In this document: one piece after another, positions 13,731-20,507 of the stretch | Numbering within the stretch: position 1 is the first letter of the stretch | Layout: every line of letters starts with the position of its first letter | Source: Bacilli bacterium | GTDB taxonomy: Bacteria; Bacillota_I; Bacilli_A; RFN20; CAG-826 | Assembly (NCBI GenBank): GCA_024399115.1 | Contig: JAKSHZ010000018.1 | Coordinates: forward strand, 1-34,705 | Direction of reading: 5' to 3' | DNA: 34,705 nt | Program-made: the position numbers and the translations under genes | Notes under the pieces: generated by a model | What the model was told of the DNA's origin: nothing | The model's input: the letters and a program-made list of their open reading frames with translations, nothing else | Databases searched by the model: none

Positions 13731-14159
13731 ATGAATGAAAGAGAAGAAATTACAGAACCAGAAGAATATATGAACTTATCTCCTGGGAGTATTTTCCTTA
13801 CATGTTTAGATGACTCAAAGCCCCTCATGAATGGAATAATTTCTATAAAGCAAAATCCATCCCAAACAATAATGAACATGTTTTTGGACTTAAATCTGAT
13901 TCTTCCTAAAATCGATGATTTGCTTTCCAATGACACCGAACATGAAACAGGATCATTTGAATCATTAATTTATACACTCAAAAATAAAATCTCTAAGCAG
14001 GAAAGAGAGACTTGTTTTTCGGTAATCGAAAATTATCTAAACTACATAATTCTGTCTGCAAAAAATATGCCTGACCATTTTAAAGATCTGAAATTCGCAC
14101 CTGTAAAAGCAGCCGTCATGAAAGATTTATATATAAAAATTAGGCAAGAAATTCGGTAA
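13731..14159 (+). CDS. Hypothetical protein between partition loci
   Basis: This encodes 142 residues; GGAGA lies about 12 bases before the ATG. It is mostly alpha-helical and acidic, with no membrane segment or metal motif (e.g. TIMNMFLDLNLILPKIDDLLSND, ETCFSVIENYLNYIILSAKN). It stands alone between the divergent parAB operon and the second partition locus. No family recognised. Confidence 0.6.
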   Translation: MNEREEITEPEEYMNLSPGSIFLTCLDDSKPLMNGIISIKQNPSQTIMNMFLDLNLILPKIDDLLSNDTEHETGSFESLIYTLKNKISKQERETCFSVIENYLNYIILSAKNMPDHFKDLKFAPVKAAVMKDLYIKIRQEIR

Positions 14160-14279
14160 AAATTCCCAAATTTGAAGACCCTCAAAAAAGGCCCAGAATC
14201 GCTTCAAATTCACTCGGTCGATAAATTACTCAAAAATTTAAAAAAAACGCGTCTACGGCAATCCTCGTGCGTGTTAAAT

Positions 14280-14456
14280 TTACATATAAATTTTATATGT
14301 AAACATATATTATTTATATGTTTACATATATTTTATATATGTTATTTTCATAGTTATTTACATATATATTTCATATGTTAGCATATATTTTTTATATGTT
14401 TTATATGTAAACATATAAAAAAACACTTGTTTTTTCATATAAATTAACATATACTT
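14280..14456. repeat. Array of TATATGT/ACATATA palindromes, centromere or operator
   Basis: At least six units built from ATATGT and ACATAT half-sites occur. They include near-identical palindromes ATATGTAAACATAT (about 14295-14308 and 14403-14416), ATATGTTTACATAT (14316-14329) and ATATGTTAGCATAT (14373-14386), plus isolated half-sites to 14452. It ends about 20 bases before the AGGTGGG of the ParA gene at 14486. Small RHH-type ParB proteins bind such arrays to both segregate DNA and repress their own promoter. This accounts for the gene-free stretch 14160-14485. Confidence 0.7.
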
Positions 14457-14485
14457 TTAATATATCAAATTTTAGGTGGGAAACA

Positions 14486-15235
14486 ATGAAACGTATTTGT
14501 GTCGCAATTCAGAAAGGCGGTGTTGGAAAGACAACCGTAAGTGTAAATCTTGCTGCAGAACTTGCAAAAACAAGCAAGGTAGTTCTGCTTGATGCCGACC
14601 CTCAGGGCAACAGCACAAGCTCTCTGGTTGAGAGTTTTGAACATGAACTGGCAGACATTCTTTATGGAAATGTAGCAGTTGATGAAGCTATTTGTAAAAC
14701 AGATGTTGAAAACCTTTTCATTATCCCTACAGCCGCAATTGATGAAAAAGGAAATAACCAGTTAAAGAAATACCGTGCAAATGAAGCTGCAGGAAACCCT
14801 TTTGCTTTTGCTGATATCACAGATGCTCTTGCAGAACAGGGATTCGATTATTGTATTTTTGATACATCACCAAACTTTGATGATTTCGAAGAAAACATCA
14901 TGGCAGCAACAGATGAAACACTTGCTGTTGTTATGCCAGATATTTTCTCTCAGGATGGACTTCAGATTTTCGAAAACAACCTCTCTAACTTTAAGAAAAG
15001 AAAAAGAGTTAACAATCCAGTATTCAAAACTTTCGTTTTCAATGCTGTGAACCTTTCTACAAAAATGGCAAAAGATATTCTTGCTCAGCTTGCATCAAGT
15101 GAATTGAATTATGTTACAGTTCCTCAGGATCAGAACTTCAGAAAAGCACAGGGAGTAAGAAAAACAGTTCAGCAATATGGTGCAAAATCTGAAACCATTA
15201 CTGCTTTCTCTAAATTAGCAGAACTAGTAAAATAG
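14486..15235 (+). CDS. parA: ParA-family partition ATPase 2
   Basis: This encodes 249 residues, with AGGTGGG about 5 bases before the ATG. Deviant Walker A KGGVGKTT is at residues ~10-17, VVLLDADPQGNSTSS follows, and DYCIFDTSPN is the Walker B region. It is a short ParA without an N-terminal HTH, as in type Ib partition loci. The upstream palindrome array and downstream small RHH gene complete a typical set. Codon use is less C-rich than in the parAB genes on the other strand, consistent with a separate origin. Confidence 0.9.
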   Translation: MKRICVAIQKGGVGKTTVSVNLAAELAKTSKVVLLDADPQGNSTSSLVESFEHELADILYGNVAVDEAICKTDVENLFIIPTAAIDEKGNNQLKKYRANEAAGNPFAFADITDALAEQGFDYCIFDTSPNFDDFEENIMAATDETLAVVMPDIFSQDGLQIFENNLSNFKKRKRVNNPVFKTFVFNAVNLSTKMAKDILAQLASSELNYVTVPQDQNFRKAQGVRKTVQQYGAKSETITAFSKLAELVK

Positions 15236-15248
15236 GGGAGTACTTCAT

Positions 15249-15638
15249 ATGGCTATAGCAATTAAGAAATCATCAACACCAGTTAAGGAAGAGGTAGAGT
15301 CTTCTCTACCACCAGAGATTAAATCTCAGATATCTAACAACTTAAAATTAGATGCAACAGACTATACAGCTCTTCCAGAAGAGGAAACAGTAACACCTAT
15401 ATCTTCTGTAGAGCCTCTTAAACAGACTGTTACATCAGAAGAAATAAAAGGAAAAAGGTCTGATGATGTTGTTCAGCTCAAATTTTCAAAAGGAAAGAGA
15501 GCAGAAGCAAAAGCCTTTTATTCAATGTATGATTTAAAGATGAATACAGGTTTTGAAATGGCCTACGAATTCTTAAAAGAAGAAGTACAGGCAGGTCGTG
15601 TTAAATTATCAAAAAGCGGAATTCAGCGAATTAACTAA
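15249..15638 (+). CDS. Small ParB-like protein with RHH-type C-terminus
   Basis: This encodes 129 residues. The N-terminal ~75 residues are Ser/Thr/Pro/Glu-rich and probably disordered. The C-terminal part reads as ribbon-helix-helix: strand DVVQLKFS, helix KRAEAKAFYSMYDLK, turn MNTG, helix FEMAYEFLKEEVQAG, and a basic end. It follows ParA by 13 bases with GGGGAG as ribosome site. The likely job is to bind the palindrome array at 14280-14456 and stimulate ParA through its flexible N-terminus. The RHH call comes from pattern only. Confidence 0.7.
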   Translation: MAIAIKKSSTPVKEEVESSLPPEIKSQISNNLKLDATDYTALPEEETVTPISSVEPLKQTVTSEEIKGKRSDDVVQLKFSKGKRAEAKAFYSMYDLKMNTGFEMAYEFLKEEVQAGRVKLSKSGIQRIN

Positions 15639-15665
15639 TTAAGAAAAGGGTGGGGGGAAGTCAGT

Positions 15666-15684
15666 CTTAAATAGACTGTTACAT
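15666..15684 (+). promoter_or_regulatory. Iteron on the rep translation start region
   Basis: CTTAAATAGACTGTTACAT, an exact consensus iteron, ends 5 bases before the rep ATG and occupies the place of a ribosome site; the only purine run (GGGGGGAAG) is further upstream. Rep binding here would repress its own expression, as in iteron plasmids. Confidence 0.75.
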
Positions 15685-15689
15685 TAAAA

Positions 15690-16676
15690 ATGGAAAAGAC
15701 AAATAACACAAATGAAATTGTCCCGGTTTCTGAAGACACTACACTGCAGTCATTATTTGATTTAGTGACAGTTGGTGAAGAACCAAAGTATTTAAGTTAT
15801 ATTCCAGGCTTATTTACAACCGCTTCATTACCATTCAAGAATGTTAAAAAGACAGTATTTACAAGAAAGGGTAGTCAAGGGCTTAGTTTGACCTTAACAT
15901 CGCCTATAAACGTTCCTTATGGCCGCTATGGCCGTCTTTTGTTGACTGTATTAACAACACATGCAGTTCTCTCAAAAGAAAAGAATGTTCCTGTTGTGAT
16001 TGAATACAGTTCTCTTTCTCAACTGTTGAAAGAAATGCAGTTACCACGTCAACGAGGTAAAGACATCAAAGAACAATTAGATTGTTTTACAAATGCAACA
16101 TTCAACTTTACACATAAAGAAACAACATTAAAGTCAGGGTATCTATTCCAAGAACTTTATGATGGTAATTATCCTAAAAAGGATGTTGAAGTTACAACAA
16201 AGACTACTGGTTCAATTCGTTTTACAACAGGGGTTCAGTTTCAGGAAGTAGATGATAAAGTTAGTGAAGTTCGTTATGGAAACTTTAAAATTGTAATTTC
16301 TGGAGAATTTGCAAGTTTTTGTCAGAAACATGCTGTTCCAATTGATTATGGTGTATATAAAGAAATTTCCAGTGCAGTTGGAAAAGACATTTATGCATGG
16401 CTTGTATTCAGAAATAATGGAATAACAGATCAAATTTTTATTCCTAGAGAAAAACTAGTTGAACAATTTATGCCAGTACAGGATGATAAAGATCCAAATA
16501 CAGTAAATGTAAATTATGCATTTATCTGTAATCAGATTAAAGAAATTGGTGAAAAATATTATCCAGGATTGAAGTATGATATTTCTAAATATGGTGATGG
16601 AATCACCTTATATAAAAGTCCTACTCCAGTTATTAAGAATGATACAAGATATGCATTGATTACTTCTATGCTTTAA
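15690..16676 (+). CDS. RepA-type plasmid replication initiator
   Basis: This encodes 328 residues. The central region NVPYGRYGRLLLTVLTTHAV, the following SSLSQLLKEMQLPRQRGKDIKEQLDCF and the later strand/helix pattern match plasmid RepA (RepA_C-like) initiators, which bind iterons through winged helices and open the origin with DnaA. Supporting context is decisive: 15 iterons and two DnaA boxes directly downstream, and one iteron on its own start. There is no clear Shine-Dalgarno, which fits low, tightly controlled expression. The ATG at 15690 is the first available start. Confidence 0.8.
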   Translation: MEKTNNTNEIVPVSEDTTLQSLFDLVTVGEEPKYLSYIPGLFTTASLPFKNVKKTVFTRKGSQGLSLTLTSPINVPYGRYGRLLLTVLTTHAVLSKEKNVPVVIEYSSLSQLLKEMQLPRQRGKDIKEQLDCFTNATFNFTHKETTLKSGYLFQELYDGNYPKKDVEVTTKTTGSIRFTTGVQFQEVDDKVSEVRYGNFKIVISGEFASFCQKHAVPIDYGVYKEISSAVGKDIYAWLVFRNNGITDQIFIPREKLVEQFMPVQDDKDPNTVNVNYAFICNQIKEIGEKYYPGLKYDISKYGDGITLYKSPTPVIKNDTRYALITSML

Positions 16677-16733
16677 ATATGTAACAGAGTATTTAAGAAA
16701 AAGGATGTAACAGAGTGTTTAAGGAATTTGTAG

Positions 16734-16742
16734 TTATCCACA
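16734..16742 (+). promoter_or_regulatory. DnaA box TTATCCACA
   Basis: A perfect consensus DnaA box lies between the inverted iterons and the first direct one. A second perfect copy is at 16935-16943. Together they show the host DnaA is recruited to this origin. Confidence 0.85.
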
Positions 16743-16934
16743 TTTCCACAGACCTTATTATTAGTTTTTAAATATATATTAGTTTATTATTAGTAATATA
16801 GAAGATTTAATTACACTGTTACATGTTCTTAAATACATTGTTACAGGCAAAAAAAGTGATGCAACTTTCTTCTATAATACAACACAAATTCAGCAAAGTG
16901 TGCTTTTTAAATACACTGTTACATGGTAAGTGAG

Positions 16935-16943
16935 TTATCCACA
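16935..16943 (+). promoter_or_regulatory. DnaA box TTATCCACA
   Basis: A second perfect consensus box lies between iterons at 16906 and 16960, followed by GTTGATAA at 16951, which may be a partial inverted box. Confidence 0.85.
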
Positions 16944-17483
16944 GTAAAATGTTGATAACTTTAAATACAGTGTTACATATTTCTTAAATAGACTGTTACA
17001 TGCAAATTTCATGAGATTCACATATTTTTACTTCAGTTTAAGGCCCACTGAATAAAATTTAATCACTACAGTTTATAATCGAAAATAACATTTTAGAAAA
17101 CTGTCTTAAATAAGGTGTTACATATAGTCCAGGAATGAACAATCCGTTTTTATAATTTGCTGAAAAGCTGATTTATTCATGTTCTTAAATACATTGTTAC
17201 ATAATTACTCAATCTGTAATCTTAAAGAAACTGTTACATATTATAAAAAGAGAAAGGTTCGATAATAATCCTTAAATAGACTGTTACATATTCTCTATAT
17301 AAGTAAGTATGCTTAAATAAACTGTTACAAGTTTTAACTATTGTTGTCTGCAGGTTCAAATTGGACCTATGGTGAAATTAATGAATTTATTATACGTGTC
17401 TTAAATAGACTGTTACATAATTATGCAACTTTAAATATAGTGTTACATATTTCTTTTTTCCTTTCCTTAAATAAACTGTTACA

Positions 17484-17511
17484 TAAAAAAACGGCGGAAA
17501 AATTTCCGCCG
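17484..17511 (-). terminator. Strong intrinsic terminator of the transfer operon
   Basis: On the minus strand CGGCGGAAA / TTTCCGCCG forms a 9-bp GC-rich stem, immediately followed by seven T. It lies 30 bases beyond the trbL stop and separates the transfer operon from the origin. Confidence 0.9.
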
Positions 17512-17541
17512 CTTATTAGACATTAGATAAAGCCAGGTTTT

Positions 17542-19479
17542 TTAAGATTCTCCTCTTGTTTTTCCTGTAAGGTTATCAGGAAGTTTTTCCGGAGACTTCT
17601 TTTTCTTTTCCGATTCAACCATCATTTTTAAGGCTATATCGGATCCTATGTTTTTACCCTGGTCCCATTTTTCTGAATAGAATTCAGAGCGTCTCATGTT
17701 GGTCAATGATTGTGTTGCTTCATCGTATCTGGTAGCCGTTTGGAAATTAGGATTTGAGTTGTTATTCAATGTTCTTGAATCTCCTGGTCCTAAATTATGA
17801 CTTGTATTCTGACCGCTTCTCTGGTGTGCCTGAGCACCTCCCGAAGAGCCTCCTCCATGTCCCCCAGAACCTTTGCCACCTCCGTGCAAGAAGTTGTTAC
17901 CTGCATTCTGAATCTTGTCACTAACACTTCCAGTGAATGTCGCAAACATTCCTTTAGCGGCGGCTTTTCTTGCCTGAGCATTAGTTCCTCCAAGTTCCTT
18001 AACACCATTGCTTGCGGCTTTTGCAGCCCCAACCATTTTTGTAATTCCACCACGAGCATTAACATATCCCTGTGCCGCTTTTCTTGTTCCTTCTTTTGCA
18101 ACGTGTCCTGCTTTTGCTGCAACTTTTCCAGTTGTTGCGACACCTTTTGCCATAGTTCTTGCACCGAAGGCTGCAGTTCCAAGTGCCTGTACAAATTCAC
18201 CCATTGAAAGCTGAGGCTGACCTGTAAGCAAAGTCTGTGCAATCTTTGGAGCGTTCTGTGTAAGTACAAAACAAATGAGTCCATTGAAGAGAAGGGTAGC
18301 AAATGTAACCCAGTTCATACCTCCGTTGTCACCCATAATATTTATGGCTGTTTCAATGAACAGATAGAAGACATAGAACATACAGATTGTGATAACAATT
18401 ATCTTAACAAGGAATCCAGTAAATACTGGAATCAGTTTTTTTGGCATTTCTTTTGTTCCGTCAAAAAGAATGAACGGAATGAAGAACGCTCCTAGTCCCA
18501 TGATTATTGTGTATTCCAGAATTGTCATGATGTATTGTATCTCTGCAAAAATCGTACAACAAATTAATGCAATACAACTAAGGATAGTCATAATCATACT
18601 TGGGATATGAGCAATTGAAGCACCAAGTTTATTCATTCCTTTTTTCATAAAATTGACATCTTCTTCATCAAGTTCATCCATTTCCATGTTGTAAGATATC
18701 TGGTTTTTTTCCCATAATACCTGACATCCCAACAAAGATACTCGGAATAAGGCTGCTGGGGATAGATAATATGAATCGGTGCCATCAGAGTTTTTGAGCC
18801 ATATATTTAAATCCACATAAGAATCGATAATAGGTTCTCCATCTGTTCCATCAACCATTTTAGGAATCAGAATTGCATTGAGTGCTTCCAGGGTTCTTCT
18901 ACCGTAAACAGAGTGGTATTTATTTTTATCTCTGTAGATTTCGATTTTTTCCTGAGCAGCTTTCTTTGCCTTCTTAGAATCAAACTTTGTTACATCAATT
19001 TGTTCTGAAACTTTATCAAGAAAATCGTTGTAGTCTTCCGCTTTTGTGAAAGGTGTATCAAACGTGAAGTTTTCAACTTGTGCTTGTAATTCACCCTGCA
19101 GCTCATTAGCTAGTCGCTGTTGGGTTGCAAGGTCTGCTTCAATTGTTTTTTTCATAGAAGCAAGAGCATCAACAATGGCCTGTTTTCCTCCACCTGCACT
19201 AATACCAATTCTGTTTCCGATTGCAGAAAGTCCCATCGTAAAGATAGGGTAGGCTGACATCATGAGCAAAAACAAAAGCCACTTATACATTGTGTCCCAC
19301 CAGAAATCTCTGATGGTGAATCTGCTGTTAACAAGTTTGAAAGCGGACCAACAGAGACCAACAATACCAATGGCAATTGCGTAATGATTTGCCCATCCAT
19401 AAAAAGACTTGAGACATCCACCAAAATATTCGATGGCTTCAACGACAGGAATATCAATCCAAGAAGTATAACTATCCAT
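17542..19479 (-). CDS. trbL: TrbL/VirB6-like inner-membrane channel protein
   Basis: This encodes 645 residues from the ATG at 19479, 6 bases after AGGAG; a TTG two codons earlier is less likely. There is an N-terminal membrane segment (~35-55), another at ~70-90, a long soluble insert (~100-290), then a cluster of at least five hydrophobic helices (~300-440). The motif NAPKIAQTLLTGQPQLSMGEFVQALGTAA is typical of TrbL. The C-terminal ~200 residues are Ala/Lys then Gly/Ser-rich and likely disordered. It forms part of the inner-membrane path for DNA in type IV secretion. It is the last gene before the operon terminator. Confidence 0.88.
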   Translation of the reverse strand: MDSYTSWIDIPVVEAIEYFGGCLKSFYGWANHYAIAIGIVGLCWSAFKLVNSRFTIRDFWWDTMYKWLLFLLMMSAYPIFTMGLSAIGNRIGISAGGGKQAIVDALASMKKTIEADLATQQRLANELQGELQAQVENFTFDTPFTKAEDYNDFLDKVSEQIDVTKFDSKKAKKAAQEKIEIYRDKNKYHSVYGRRTLEALNAILIPKMVDGTDGEPIIDSYVDLNIWLKNSDGTDSYYLSPAALFRVSLLGCQVLWEKNQISYNMEMDELDEEDVNFMKKGMNKLGASIAHIPSMIMTILSCIALICCTIFAEIQYIMTILEYTIIMGLGAFFIPFILFDGTKEMPKKLIPVFTGFLVKIIVITICMFYVFYLFIETAINIMGDNGGMNWVTFATLLFNGLICFVLTQNAPKIAQTLLTGQPQLSMGEFVQALGTAAFGARTMAKGVATTGKVAAKAGHVAKEGTRKAAQGYVNARGGITKMVGAAKAASNGVKELGGTNAQARKAAAKGMFATFTGSVSDKIQNAGNNFLHGGGKGSGGHGGGSSGGAQAHQRSGQNTSHNLGPGDSRTLNNNSNPNFQTATRYDEATQSLTNMRRSEFYSEKWDQGKNIGSDIALKMMVESEKKKKSPEKLPDNLTGKTRGES

Positions 19480-19488
19480 GTTCAACTC

Positions 19489-20412
19489 CTATCGTATGAA
19501 TGAATCTGGAACCCTATTGTCGATAGCTTCCTGTCTCTGGAGTTCCTTTCTCATTTCATCAGCTTCAACCTGTTTCTCGTTTTCATCTGCGATTAACTTT
19601 GAAGCAGTAACATTTGCTAAATCATTTATTGCTTCCTGAACACCACCAAGTTCTTCAATAACCTGCTGAGTAAGATGAAGGTTTGCTTCACTGGCTGCGG
19701 CTTCAGTCATGTTGCCGTTAGAGTCTGTCTGTGCATAAGCGGCCTGCATGATTGCATTTGATTTTGCAATCTGTTCTTCTCTTTTAAGTTGAACAGCTTC
19801 ATCAGTTGCCTTTGCAAGAACTTTTGCAGAAGCATCCTTTACCTTTGCAACAGACTGAGAAACGAAGATGTAGTTGCGTGGACTTATTCCATACTTACGC
19901 CAGATTGCTTCTTTCTGTTTTTCTGAAAGACCTTCCTCAATATTCTTGATTGTGTTCTTCATGTTTGAAGTCATGAACTCACCGGTGTCAGTAACGGCTG
20001 TGAAAAAGTTTTTTCCCTGTTCACCCATTCCACAAAGATCTGCAATCGAATATCTATTTCCGTTGCCACAGTCTATGCTTTGTGTTGTCAGAGTATCTTT
20101 GATTCTTCGTGCCTGGGTTAAGAGTGCATTAACTCTTTTGTTGGCATCACGGATGTCGTTACGAATATCGAAGTCTCCATCGAAACGGATATTTTCCCAG
20201 TCAATTGATTTTGCTCTTTCAACGGCTTGCTGAATTTGCTGATACTGGTTTTCGATAGTTGTAATTGTATTCATGACCATATCGTACTGGCTGTAAAGCT
20301 GATCGATTGCTGTAAGCCAACCTGTAATATCGAATACGGGGTAGCCGGTTGCATGAATGTTTGTTACTGTCAGAAATACTCCTGACAGAATTGCTAAAAG
20401 TTTTTTTTTCAT
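19489..20412 (-). CDS. trbJ: TrbJ/VirB5-like periplasmic protein
   Basis: This encodes 307 residues, with GAGGA 9 bases before the ATG. It has a signal peptide MKKKLLAILSGVFLTVTNIHA. The mature part is helical, with a VirB5/TrbJ pattern (YPVFDITGWLTAIDQLYSQYDMVMNTITTIENQYQQIQ), one Cys pair region (SIDCGNGNRYSIADLCGMG) and a long C-terminal coiled segment. It probably serves at the pilus tip or periplasm for mating contact. It lies between trbE and trbL, 9 bases before trbL, as in Trb-type operons. Confidence 0.82.
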   Translation of the reverse strand: MKKKLLAILSGVFLTVTNIHATGYPVFDITGWLTAIDQLYSQYDMVMNTITTIENQYQQIQQAVERAKSIDWENIRFDGDFDIRNDIRDANKRVNALLTQARRIKDTLTTQSIDCGNGNRYSIADLCGMGEQGKNFFTAVTDTGEFMTSNMKNTIKNIEEGLSEKQKEAIWRKYGISPRNYIFVSQSVAKVKDASAKVLAKATDEAVQLKREEQIAKSNAIMQAAYAQTDSNGNMTEAAASEANLHLTQQVIEELGGVQEAINDLANVTASKLIADENEKQVEADEMRKELQRQEAIDNRVPDSFIR

Positions 20413-20465
20413 TTGATGTGTTCCTCATGTTGTAAAATCCGACTCCATTTGGCAGAACAATGGAG

Positions 20466-20484
20466 CTTAAATAAACTGTGACAT
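20466..20484 (+). promoter_or_regulatory. Isolated iteron inside the transfer operon
   Basis: CTTAAATAAACTGTGACAT differs from the iteron consensus at one defined base. It lies in the 95-base gap between the trbE stop and trbJ start, about 3 kb from the array. Rep bound here could affect trbJ/trbL transcription. Confidence 0.7.
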
Positions 20485-20507
20485 ATATCTGCCTGTCACA
20501 TCCAAAT

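Larger units (their letters stand above)
16679..17484. repeat. Iteron array, plasmid origin of replication (oriV)
   Basis: Fifteen 19-base iterons of consensus CTTAAATANACTGTTACAT are present. Two are inverted (16679, 16705); the rest are direct, starting at 16806 (degenerate), 16828, 16906, 16960, 16983, 17105, 17184, 17221, 17271, 17312, 17400, 17430 and 17466. Spacing is irregular. Stretches between are AT-rich (e.g. 16757-16810) and could be the unwinding element. This explains the gene-free stretch 16677-17541; the open frame at 17341-17526 inside it crosses iterons and is rejected. Confidence 0.9.

Noticed and set aside
14280..14456. CRISPR or simple AT-repeat noise
   Set aside because: Units are palindromes with defined GT/AC cores just before a ParA-RHH pair; a partition site explains them better.
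16679..17484. CRISPR-like repeated array
   Set aside because: Repeats are 19 bases with very uneven spacing, some inverted, next to a rep gene and DnaA boxes: an iteron origin, not a CRISPR array.
17341..17526. 61-aa frame in the origin
   Set aside because: It is composed largely of translated iterons and the terminator.
17790..18302. 170-aa minus-strand frame inside trbL
   Set aside because: It is a shifted frame over the repetitive Ala/Gly/Ser-rich end of trbL; the composition is a by-product.
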